A stretch of DNA of 7,031 bases from NCBI GenBank assembly GCA_044372405.1, contig JBILRW010000055.1:1-7031 (forward strand), read 5' to 3'. Positions 1 to 6,529 of the stretch are shown piece after piece. The position numbers and the translations under genes are program-made. The notes under the pieces were generated by a model. That model made no database searches. It saw only the letters and a program-made list of their open reading frames with translations, and was not told the origin of the DNA. Origin of the DNA: CANGYM01 sp044372405 (GTDB lineage Bacteria; Pseudomonadota; Alphaproteobacteria; JAJTHO01; CANGYM01). Position 1 is the first letter of the stretch. Each line of letters opens with the position of its first letter.

Positions 1-16
1 CCGCAGTCAGGCGTAG

Positions 17-1009
17 TCGTGGCGCCGGGGCAGCCATTATGGAAATCGTGTCTTTTTTCCAAAACATGGGGAAGACAGCGACGATGAAACCATGATGGGG
101 GCTTTTTTGGCGCAGTTTTATATTGATATGGATCCCCCTCGCGACATTTTGGTGTCCACCCTGCCCAAGGATCAAGACGTTCTGGAGGCCATGCTTCATC
201 AGCGTGCGGGACATGCCGTTTGCATTGCTTCTCCTAAGCGGGGCGATAAATACGACATTTTGGCGTCATGCCTGAAAAATGCCGAGTCTGCCTTGGCCCG
301 GACCCTTTCCGAGGCCGCCCATCATCAGGACATGATGGACCGTATTGCTCATCTTTTTGATCTGCCCACCCCCCTGAACCGCATTGAGCTGTATGACAAC
401 AGCCACATCCAGGGGGCTTACGCCCTGGGGGCCATGGTGGTGGTGGGGCCGTCGGGATTTGAAAAGTCATCTTATCGCACCTATAAAATGAGTGTTCAGG
501 ACCTGGATACCCGTGATGATTACGCCATGATGCGGCACATGATCGATCGGCGGTTGTCGGGGGATCAGCCCCTGCCGGATTTAATGCTCATTGACGGGGG
601 TCCCGGGCAGTTGAGTTCTGTTTTATCCGTTTTAGCCCAACACAACATAACCCTTCCCATTGTGGCCATCGCCAAGGGGCCGGACCGTAATGCGGGGCGA
701 GAGGTTTTTTATCGACCGGACCAGCCCCCCCTCAGCCTGGATCCCCGGGATCCGGCGCTGTATGATTTGCAGCGTCTGCGGGATGAAGTTCACCGCTTCG
801 CCATTACCCGTCACCGAAAACGCCGGGAAAAGGCCATACGGGACAGTGCCCTGGATGATATTGCCGGGGTGGGACCCAGCCGAAAACGGGCCCTCCTCGC
901 CCATTTTGGAAGCGTCGCGGCGGTGAAAAGTGCTTCGCTAAAGGATTTAGAGCGCGCCCCAGGCGTCAGCCGCGCCCTGGCCCAGCGGATTTTTGAGGGG
1001 TTAAACTAA
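17..1009 (+). CDS. uvrC: UvrABC system protein C, C-terminal part (5' incomplete or frame-broken)
   Basis: UvrC is the nuclease subunit of nucleotide excision repair; it cuts on both sides of a lesion marked by UvrB. Only the C-terminal part is present. The frame opens with a typical UvrC strand, RRGSHYGNRVFFPKH, followed by FLAQFY. Counting residues from the first ATG (92), the RNase H-like endonuclease domain runs from about 95 to 240. Its likely catalytic acids are D102 in ELYDNSHIQG, D142/D143 in TRDDYAMM and D168 in LMLIDGGPGQL, with H234 in DEVHRFAITRHRKRREK. A tandem helix-hairpin-helix DNA-binding domain (about 252-305, IAGVGPSRKRALLAHFG and APGVSRALAQRIF) ends the protein normally. 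The GIY-YIG nuclease domain and UvrB-contact region lie outside the window. In this frame a TAG stands at 14-16, so the reading frame cannot continue upstream without a frame change; the first in-frame ATG, at 92, is inside the family domain and is unlikely to be a true start. Family assignment is very secure; the 5' boundary is not. Confidence 0.93.
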   Translation, partial: SWRRGSHYGNRVFFPKHGEDSDDETMMGAFLAQFYIDMDPPRDILVSTLPKDQDVLEAMLHQRAGHAVCIASPKRGDKYDILASCLKNAESALARTLSEAAHHQDMMDRIAHLFDLPTPLNRIELYDNSHIQGAYALGAMVVVGPSGFEKSSYRTYKMSVQDLDTRDDYAMMRHMIDRRLSGDQPLPDLMLIDGGPGQLSSVLSVLAQHNITLPIVAIAKGPDRNAGREVFYRPDQPPLSLDPRDPALYDLQRLRDEVHRFAITRHRKRREKAIRDSALDDIAGVGPSRKRALLAHFGSVAAVKSASLKDLERAPGVSRALAQRIFEGLN

Positions 1010-1031
1010 ATACAAGAAAAAAATCTACCTT

Positions 1032-1060
1032 TTGTCACGCCCCATCCCCTGTGATACACT
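1032..1060 (+). promoter_or_regulatory. Candidate sigma70-type promoter for cimA-fliR
   Basis: In the 78-base gap between uvrC and cimA there is TTGTCA (1032-1037), a 17-base spacer, and TACACT (1055-1060). These match the -35 consensus at five of six positions and the -10 consensus at four of six, with ideal spacing. Transcription would begin near 1067, about 20 bases ahead of the cimA ATG, leaving a very short leader that just includes the GAGG at 1071-1074. No operator repeat or attenuator-like leader peptide is visible. The call is by consensus match only. Confidence 0.5.
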
Positions 1061-1070
1061 GTGTTTTTTT

Positions 1071-1074
1071 GAGG
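1071..1074 (+). promoter_or_regulatory. Weak, distant ribosome binding site of cimA
   Basis: GAGG is the only purine-rich Shine-Dalgarno-like element ahead of the cimA ATG at 1088. It lies 13 bases upstream, longer than the usual 5 to 9. The ATG is still preferred because the conserved family sequence (RVFLYDTSLRDGGQ) begins six codons after it, and no alternative start fits better. Confidence 0.35.
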
Positions 1075-1087
1075 TCCTCACCCCGCC

Positions 1088-2683
1088 ATGCCCCATGCCG
1101 ACCGCGTTTTTCTTTATGATACCAGCCTGCGTGATGGGGGGCAGATGCGGGGGATTAGTTTTGGGGTGCGGGATAAACAGATCATTGCCGCCCTGCTGGA
1201 TACCCTGGGGGTGGATTATATTGAGGCCGGCTTTCCCGGGGCCAATCCCGTGGATACGGATTTTTTTGCGGATCCGCCCGCACTGAACACCTCCCGTCTC
1301 GTGGCCTTTGGCATGACCCGTCGGGCGAGCCTGAGCGTTGAGGGGGATGCATCGCTGCAGGGCGTTCTGTCCTCTCATGCGCCCGCTGTATGTTTGGTGG
1401 GAAAGGCCTGGGATTTTCAGGTGACTGAGGCCCTGGGGATTCCGCTGGAAACCAATTTAACCATGATTGAGGACAGCATCCGCGCCGCTGTGGCGGCGGG
1501 TAAAGAAGTGATTTTCGATGCGGAACATGCTCTGGATGGGTTTAAAACCAATCCGGGGTATATGATTGAGGCCCTCCTCACCGCCCATCGGGCCGGGGCC
1601 GGGTGGATTGTTCTGTGCGATACCAACGGCGGCAGCCTGCCCGAAGACATTCGCGGCGCCGTGGAGAATCTATCGGCCAACATCCCGCATCATCATCTAG
1701 GCATTCATTGTCATAACGATGCGGATCTGGCCACGGCGAATTCCTTGGCCGCGGTTCAGGCCGGGGCGCGCATGGTGCAGGGCACCCTGAATGGTATTGG
1801 GGAGCGCTGTGGTAATGCGAACCTGATTCCCATTCTGGCCACTTTGGCGTCCAAATACCCCCATCTGGATTTGGGGGCCGCTGGAGCCAATTTGGCGCAA
1901 TTAACCCATATTTCCCGCACTTTTGATGATGCCATTAATCGCATCCCCAACCCCCACGCGGCCTATGTGGGCAGTGCGGCTTTTGCGCATAAGGGGGGAT
2001 TGCATATTTCCGCCATTCAGAAAAACGCCGCGCTGTATGAACACATTGATCCTGATCGCGTGGGCAATCAGCGGGATCTGGTGATTTCTCAACAGGCCGG
2101 TCGCGCCGCCATCATGGCCCGCTGTCAAAGTTTGGGCATTGATGTTGATCCTGAAAAAATGGATTTTTTCCTGCAGGAATTTAAGCGGCTGGAGTCCAAA
2201 GGCTATAGCTTTGATGGGGCCGATGCCAGTTTTGATTTGCTGGCGCGGCGGCGTTTATCCAATATTCCCACGTTTTATACCCTGCGGAGTTTTCGGGTCA
2301 TTGACGAACGTCGTTGGAATGCCAAAGATGCTGTCATTACCCTGTCCGAAGCCACCGTGAAAATGGACGTGGGCGATACGCATCACATGGCTGTGGCGGA
2401 GGGCAACGGTCCCGTTAATGCCCTGGATCGAGCCCTGCGCACTGTTTTATCGCCGTTTTATCCTGAGGTAAACGAGATTCGGCTGATTGACTATAAAGTC
2501 CGTATCCTGACCCCCACCGCCGGTACCGAAGCCGTCACCCGCGTGACAATAACATCCCGTGATCACCATGATCATGTGTGGACCACGGTGGGGGTTTCAG
2601 CCAACGTCATTGATGCGTCGTGCCATGCGCTGCAAGATAGTCTGCTGTATTTCCTGATGCGGGAACGGGCCGGATGCTCGTAA
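1088..2683 (+). CDS. cimA: Citramalate synthase (LeuA-like DRE-TIM metallolyase)
   Basis: The enzyme condenses acetyl-CoA with pyruvate to give (R)-citramalate, the entry to isoleucine from pyruvate that bypasses threonine dehydratase. The 531-residue protein has the full architecture. A catalytic TIM barrel (about 6-285) carries the signature LRDGGQ at 14-19, YIEAGFPGANP at 44-54, the metal-site motif HCHND at 207-211 and the loop GIGERCGNANL at 236-246. A linker with AFAHKGGLHISAI follows at 298-310. The LeuA-type regulatory domain (about 400-525) contains EGNGPVNALDRAL (438-450) and a C-terminal ending like that of citramalate synthases. YIEAGFPGANPVDTDFF near the N-terminus and the overall length favour CimA over 2-isopropylmalate synthase, which is the main alternative; substrate choice cannot be proven by eye. 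The regulatory domain suggests feedback control, by isoleucine in characterised relatives. A promoter candidate lies just upstream. Its last codons overlap the start of fliR. Confidence 0.9.
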   Translation: MPHADRVFLYDTSLRDGGQMRGISFGVRDKQIIAALLDTLGVDYIEAGFPGANPVDTDFFADPPALNTSRLVAFGMTRRASLSVEGDASLQGVLSSHAPAVCLVGKAWDFQVTEALGIPLETNLTMIEDSIRAAVAAGKEVIFDAEHALDGFKTNPGYMIEALLTAHRAGAGWIVLCDTNGGSLPEDIRGAVENLSANIPHHHLGIHCHNDADLATANSLAAVQAGARMVQGTLNGIGERCGNANLIPILATLASKYPHLDLGAAGANLAQLTHISRTFDDAINRIPNPHAAYVGSAAFAHKGGLHISAIQKNAALYEHIDPDRVGNQRDLVISQQAGRAAIMARCQSLGIDVDPEKMDFFLQEFKRLESKGYSFDGADASFDLLARRRLSNIPTFYTLRSFRVIDERRWNAKDAVITLSEATVKMDVGDTHHMAVAEGNGPVNALDRALRTVLSPFYPEVNEIRLIDYKVRILTPTAGTEAVTRVTITSRDHHDHVWTTVGVSANVIDASCHALQDSLLYFLMRERAGCS

Positions 2684-3426
2684 CATTCTTGTCCCAAGAG
2701 GTTTTTGCCCACCTGTGGGTGTTTGCGCGTTTGGGGACGGCCCTGATGCTGATGATTGGAATCGGGGACAGTTACGTGTCGCCGCGGATTCGTTTGGCCT
2801 TTGCCCTATTGTTGTCTTTTGTGATACGGCCCGTGGTGGAGGTGCCGGTGTATCCTGACAGTCCCGTGATGATTGTCATTGTCATGACAAAGGAAGTCCT
2901 GATTGGTCTCTTTTTCGGGATGATGGCCCGGATGATTATGGGGATTGTGGATACGGCGGGCTCTATGATCGGAACACAAATTGGCCTGGCCAGTGCCATG
3001 CTGTTTAACCCCACTATGGTGCAGCAAACGGGCATTATCAGTTTGTTTATGACCGTGGTGGCGGTGACGGCGATTATGATGACGGATCTGCACCATCTGG
3101 GCATTATTGCCCTGGTGGACAGCTATCAACTGTTTAGCCCGAAAGCCCCCCTGATGATGGGCGATATGGCCAATTATCTGCTAAAACTGGCGGATCAAAC
3201 CATGATGATCGGCCTGCAACTGGCGGCGCCGTTGGTGGTCATGGGGCTGATTTTTAACTTAGGGGTGGGAATCCTGGCCCGTCTGATGCCCCAGATTCAG
3301 ATTTTCTTTATTGCGGTGCCGCTGCAAATCGGGTTTGGCTTTTTGGCCCTGATGATGGCGGGATCGGTGATGATTCGGATTTTCCTGGAAAGTTATGAGG
3401 ATATTTATCAGGGCGTTGGGTTTTAG
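2674..3426 (+). CDS. fliR: Flagellar biosynthetic protein FliR (export gate membrane component)
   Basis: FliR is an integral inner-membrane subunit of the flagellar type III secretion gate, where it assembles with FliP and FliQ and sits next to FlhB. The 250-residue length is normal for the family. Hydrophobic segments are visible at about 10-30, 36-55, 63-90, 118-138, 175-200 and 207-232. Family-like stretches include IGTQIGLASAMLFNPTMVQQ (99-118) and APLVVMGLIFNLGVGILARL (185-204), followed by MPQIQIFFIAVPLQIGFGF (205-223). The ATG overlaps the final codons of cimA by 10 bases in another frame, so translation is probably coupled; only a weak G-rich stretch precedes it. No other flagellar gene is visible: flhB, often next to fliR, is absent, and a non-coding gap follows. 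The homologous type III secretion protein SctR/T-like class is an alternative, but length and motifs fit the flagellar form better. No frameshift or truncation is seen. Confidence 0.88.
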   Translation: MLVTFLSQEVFAHLWVFARLGTALMLMIGIGDSYVSPRIRLAFALLLSFVIRPVVEVPVYPDSPVMIVIVMTKEVLIGLFFGMMARMIMGIVDTAGSMIGTQIGLASAMLFNPTMVQQTGIISLFMTVVAVTAIMMTDLHHLGIIALVDSYQLFSPKAPLMMGDMANYLLKLADQTMMIGLQLAAPLVVMGLIFNLGVGILARLMPQIQIFFIAVPLQIGFGFLALMMAGSVMIRIFLESYEDIYQGVGF

Positions 3427-3692
3427 GGCCTTTGGCTGCGTCGTCGTCTAGGGATTTAATAATGAAGGTGCTATACAGATGTCGTATTTTTGGTAATCAT
3501 CAAGATGAAATGGAGATTTCTGTCAAAGAACAGATTTAAGGGGAATCTATAAAGACCAAGGCGGCGTATCCACTTTTGAGGTTTTGCCTGAATAGTCTTA
3601 AAAGCCTCATTCCACTAACATCAATATCACCCTCACTGTTGCACTTGTTTTGGTAAGCGCCTGAGTATAAGTGATCCTCTGTGAATGAGTTT
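3427..3692. other. Convergent intergenic gap, no recognised gene
   Basis: This 266-base stretch separates the 3' ends of fliR (+) and cydB (-). It is visibly poorer in G runs and richer in A/T than the coding regions on either side. It holds a possible 25-codon + strand ORF (3462-3539, MKVLYRCRIFGNHQDEMEIS and on) without a Shine-Dalgarno. On the - strand an open frame runs from inside the cydB end down to 3536, and its gap part reads like protein (SGAYQNKCNSEGDIDVSG) but matches nothing I recognise. No strong hairpin followed by T's is visible for either converging transcript, and no CydX-like small membrane ORF follows cydB. It may be a decayed gene remnant or simple spacer. Confidence 0.5.
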
Positions 3693-4715
3693 TTAATAAT
3701 ACCGCAAATCCCGTACCTTACCCCAAAACACACGATAGGCAAAAATCGTATAGCCGATGATGCAGGGTAAAACCACCAGAGCTCCCACCAGGATAATGGT
3801 CAGGGATTCCGTGGCACTGGCCGCATCCCAAATGGTCATGCTGCCAGGAATCAGATAGGGGAAAAAGCTATAGGCCAATCCCAAAAAGCAAAGGAGGAAC
3901 AAAACAAAAGCGCCCGCAAAAGGCACCCAGCAATAGGTGTCATGGCCAGATTCTTTTTTGGGCATCGGCAAACGACCCAAAAACCAGGTGAGCCACAGAA
4001 CCAAAAAGCCGCTGATCACAGGCAGGGGGAGGAAAAAATAAAAAGAGGGTAAGCTAAACCACTTATCAAAAATATGGGCATTCATCAGGGGGGTAGCCAC
4101 GGAAACCAGGCCAATCCCCACAGCCGTGAGCCACAGGGTAACTTTGGCCCAGGAAATCGCTTTCTTTTGAAGCTCATCTTCGGTTTTCATAATCAACCAG
4201 CAGGATCCAATAAACCCATAGCCACTCACCACGCAAAGACCCGTGAGCAATGAAAAAGCCAAAGCCTCAGACGTATTACTGAATCCCATAATGTAATTGC
4301 CCAGCATAAAACCCTGAGCAAAAGCGGTTAATACAGAGCCTGCAAAAAACAGGGAATCCCAGCGCTCTTTTTTGGCATCACGGACTTTGGCGCGGAAGTC
4401 AAACGAAACCCCCCGCAAAATAAGCCCCAGCAACATCAGAGCGGTGGGAAGATAAAGCGAGGTCAAAATAATCCCATGGGCCACGGGAAACGCAACCAAT
4501 AGTAAGCCCACACCCATGACCAGCCATGTTTCATTGGCATCCCAAAAGGGGCCAATGGAGGCGATCATTTGATCTTTTTCGCCGCTGGTTCCTTTGGGCA
4601 AAACAATGCCCACACCCAGATCGTATCCGTCCAGAATCACATAAAGCAAAACAGAAAGCCCCATCAAAAAGGCAAAAATAACAGGAAGCCAGTAGGCAAG
4701 AGTTTGTGGTTCCAT
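3693..4715 (-). CDS. cydB: Cytochrome bd-type quinol oxidase subunit II
   Basis: CydB is the second membrane subunit of cytochrome bd, the quinol:O2 oxidoreductase of the inner membrane; it pairs with CydA and supports the oxidase core. The 340-residue protein carries the family landmarks in order: ILDGYDLGVGIVLP (27-40, with D29), FWDANETWLV (57-66, with D59), and LILRGVSFDFR (98-108, with R101). The rest is a run of hydrophobic helices with short loops, ending in YRVFWGKVRDLRYY. The length is close to that of CioB-type subunits. The ATG overlaps the cydA stop by one base (TAATG), with GGGGAG (4724-4729) eight bases upstream as a good ribosome binding site, so the start is secure and the two subunits are co-translated. 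No CydX-like small ORF follows. The gene faces fliR across a 266-base gap. Identification is secure. Confidence 0.96.
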   Translation of the reverse strand: MEPQTLAYWLPVIFAFLMGLSVLLYVILDGYDLGVGIVLPKGTSGEKDQMIASIGPFWDANETWLVMGVGLLLVAFPVAHGIILTSLYLPTALMLLGLILRGVSFDFRAKVRDAKKERWDSLFFAGSVLTAFAQGFMLGNYIMGFSNTSEALAFSLLTGLCVVSGYGFIGSCWLIMKTEDELQKKAISWAKVTLWLTAVGIGLVSVATPLMNAHIFDKWFSLPSFYFFLPLPVISGFLVLWLTWFLGRLPMPKKESGHDTYCWVPFAGAFVLFLLCFLGLAYSFFPYLIPGSMTIWDAASATESLTIILVGALVVLPCIIGYTIFAYRVFWGKVRDLRYY

Positions 4716-6142
4716 TAGAGAGTCTCCCCAGATTCCAGAATTTGCCGGCTGGCGGCCACACCAGGTCGTGTACCCACAGGCGACCGATCCAAACGGTCGG
4801 GGACATCATCGGCTCGGCGTGCCAGATAAAAAACGGTTTTGATATAGGCCACAATTAAGAAAGCATAAAGTGTCAAGTACATGATTAGTGTAGGCAGAAT
4901 CATGGTACTGGGAACATCAGACGCCGCCTGGCTGGTGGTTAAAACACCATAAACAACCCATGGCTGACGGCCAATTTCTGTCACATACCATCCGGAAACC
5001 GTGGCAATCCAGCCGGAGAATGTCATCAGCACAAGAATTTTGCTTAACCAGAGAGGGGGCGCTCCTTTTTTACGTAATTGCCAAACAGATATCCAGGAAA
5101 CCAAAAGCATTAAAATACCCGTGCCAATCATCACACGGAAAGACCAGAAAACCTGGGGCACAGGGGGATGGACCAGAAAGTCGTTGAGGCCCTTCACTTC
5201 CCCATTAAAATCATGGGTCAAAATTAAGCTGCTGAGCTTGGGAATGCTGATCTCGTACTTGTTGGTGCGGGTTTCTGGATCGGGAATGGCAAAAAGAATA
5301 AAGGGAGCCCCCCGCTGTGTGTACCAGACCCCTTCCATGGCCGCAATTTTTTGCGGTTGATGTTTCAGGGTATTCAGACCCAAAAGATCCCCCCCGAAAA
5401 TTTGTAGGGGGATAAGAATTGCGGCCAAAACAACCCCGGTTTTCAGGGCGGCCAAAACGTCCTGACCCCTTTGACCGCGTTTGTAACGATAGGCCGCCAG
5501 CCCAGCCACCAAAAAAGAAGCCGTTAACCCAGAAGCCAGCAACATATGGCTGAGGCGATAAATCATAGACGGATTAAAAATAATGGCCAACCAGTCCGTA
5601 GCAAACGCCTGGCCGTTTCGCATTTCAAATCCCGCCGGGGTTTGCATCCAGGAATTCAGCACCATAATCCAAAAGGCCGAAAATGTCGTCCCCACCGCCA
5701 CCAAAACCGTGGCAAGGGTGTGAACACGGTTGGAAACACGGCCCCAACCGAAAAGCATAATCCCCAAAAATGTTGCCTCTAAAAAGAAAGCCGTGAGAAC
5801 CTCAAAGGCCAGCAAAGGTCCCGCAATATTACCCACCGTTTGCATAAAGCCTGGCCAGTTTGTGCCGAATTGGAAAGACATAGTAATGCCGCTGACCACA
5901 CCCAGGGCGAAAGACAAGGCAAAAATCTTGACATACAGACGATACGCCGCCATCCAGTGGTGTGAGCCCGTGGCATTATAACGCATCTTGAAAAACAGAA
6001 GAATCCATCCCAAAGCAATGGTCAAACTGGGAAATAAAATGTGAAAGGTAATGTTGGCGGCAAACTGAATACGGGCCAGAACAACGGGATCAACATCAAC
6101 CACGGAAACACCCCCAGAACCTACTAAGGGCCAATCAAGCAT
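4715..6142 (-). CDS. cydA: Cytochrome bd-type quinol oxidase subunit I, short Q-loop (CIO-like)
   Basis: CydA carries the three haems and the quinol site of cytochrome bd; it reduces O2 to water with electrons from quinol without pumping protons. Key residues are present: H34 (haem ligand, E. coli H19), E114 and E122 in FEVLTAFFLEATF (E99/E107), H199 in YRLSHMLLASGL (H186), K265 and E270 in QKIAAMEG (K252/E257 of the quinol site), R336 and M338 in FWSFRVMIG (R391/M393), and GRQPW at 391-395. The segment between E270 and R336 is short, so the long Q-loop insertion of E. coli CydA is missing; at 475 residues it resembles CioA-type enzymes. The last 35 residues are a polar, charged tail. The ATG gives about 13 more residues than usual before the haem histidine; GTG at 6101-6103 with GGGGG seven bases upstream would restore the usual length. 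It follows marR by 12 bases and overlaps cydB. Confidence 0.96.
   Translation of the reverse strand: MLDWPLVGSGGVSVVDVDPVVLARIQFAANITFHILFPSLTIALGWILLFFKMRYNATGSHHWMAAYRLYVKIFALSFALGVVSGITMSFQFGTNWPGFMQTVGNIAGPLLAFEVLTAFFLEATFLGIMLFGWGRVSNRVHTLATVLVAVGTTFSAFWIMVLNSWMQTPAGFEMRNGQAFATDWLAIIFNPSMIYRLSHMLLASGLTASFLVAGLAAYRYKRGQRGQDVLAALKTGVVLAAILIPLQIFGGDLLGLNTLKHQPQKIAAMEGVWYTQRGAPFILFAIPDPETRTNKYEISIPKLSSLILTHDFNGEVKGLNDFLVHPPVPQVFWSFRVMIGTGILMLLVSWISVWQLRKKGAPPLWLSKILVLMTFSGWIATVSGWYVTEIGRQPWVVYGVLTTSQAASDVPSTMILPTLIMYLTLYAFLIVAYIKTVFYLARRADDVPDRLDRSPVGTRPGVAASRQILESGETL
6101..6115 (-). promoter_or_regulatory. Alternative GTG start of cydA with its own G-rich ribosome binding site
   Basis: Codon 14 of the long cydA frame is GTG (6101-6103), preceded after seven bases by GGGGG (6111-6115). 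Starting here would place the haem-ligand histidine at residue 21, close to its position in characterised CydA and CioA proteins. The upstream ATG (6140-6142) has AGGGG (6147-6151) only four bases away, a tight spacing. Both starts are possible; homologue lengths favour the GTG. Confidence 0.4.
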
Positions 6143-6154
6143 TAAGCCCCTGCT

Positions 6155-6526
6155 TCAGATACTATCCGTTGGCTCTTTTTTCGTAAAGACTTTTTCCGCA
6201 GACAGAGAAAATTTTTCCCCCATATCGTCCAAATAAACCGAACCATTAATGGTGCGCTGAACGAACACGCTGCGGCGGTCTTCGGGGTCGGGTTTGCGTT
6301 TGACAAACCCCAAATCCTGCAATTTATCAATGGACCGTGTGATGGCCGGCTTAGCAATACCCAAATGGGAAGACAGACTCCGAACGGTGTGCGGACCAGG
6401 TTTCAAATAAACGGCCAGGAGTAGGTTGAGTTGGCGAATGGTTAGATCCGGCAGATGATCCTTCACCAGACCCCCCATCATGTCGTGACATAATTCCAGG
6501 AGGCGTTTTTTTTCAGGCACAGCCAT
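6155..6526 (-). CDS. MarR-family winged-helix transcriptional regulator
   Basis: This is a 123-residue DNA-binding protein of the MarR type, a family of dimeric regulators that usually repress nearby genes and respond to small molecules or oxidants. The recognition region is clear: LTIRQLNLLLAVYL (28-41), the helix-turn-helix VRSLSSHLGIAKPAITRSID (48-67), and the wing with PDPEDRRSVFV (79-89), where DRR is the family hallmark. It is somewhat shorter than most MarR proteins (about 140-150), with short N- and C-terminal dimerisation helices. One cysteine, C13, is present near the N-terminus; nothing shows that it is a sensor. The ATG has GAGGG (6534-6538) seven bases upstream, overlapping the end of the RidA gene, so the start is well supported. 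It lies 3 bases after that gene and 12 bases before cydA. Its position suggests it controls this operon, an inference from context. No palindromic operator is visible inside the window. Confidence 0.87.
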   Translation of the reverse strand: MAVPEKKRLLELCHDMMGGLVKDHLPDLTIRQLNLLLAVYLKPGPHTVRSLSSHLGIAKPAITRSIDKLQDLGFVKRKPDPEDRRSVFVQRTINGSVYLDDMGEKFSLSAEKVFTKKEPTDSI

Positions 6527-6529
6527 ACG

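Noticed and set aside
1025..1378. A 117-residue - strand ORF opposite the start of cimA.
   Set aside because: It is a shadow of the cimA coding frame with low-complexity composition and no family features.
1088..2683. Assignment of the metallolyase as 2-isopropylmalate synthase (leuA) or homocitrate synthase.
   Set aside because: The N-terminal motif set, YIEAGFPGANPVDTDFF, the length and the form of the C-terminal domain fit the citramalate synthase branch better, though biochemical specificity is not provable from sequence alone.
3426..3436. GGCCTTTGGC just after the fliR stop as a terminator hairpin.
   Set aside because: The stem is only about three to four base pairs with a three-base loop and no T run follows, too weak for an intrinsic terminator.
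3462..3539. A 25-codon + strand ORF in the fliR-cydB gap (MKVLYRCRIFGNHQDEMEIS and on).
   Set aside because: It has no Shine-Dalgarno, no family resemblance I recognise, and a length expected by chance; it is mentioned only within the gap entry.
3573..3612. GAGGTTTT and AAAAGCCTC as an inverted repeat in the convergent gap.
   Set aside because: The arms do not match exactly, needing a bulge, and are separated by a loop of more than 20 bases with no T tract; this is likely chance.
3536..3742. A 68-residue - strand ORF spanning the end of cydB and the gap.
   Set aside because: Its only ATG lies inside cydB in another frame, so as a gene it would depend on an overlapping shadow start. The gap part is discussed as a possible remnant instead.
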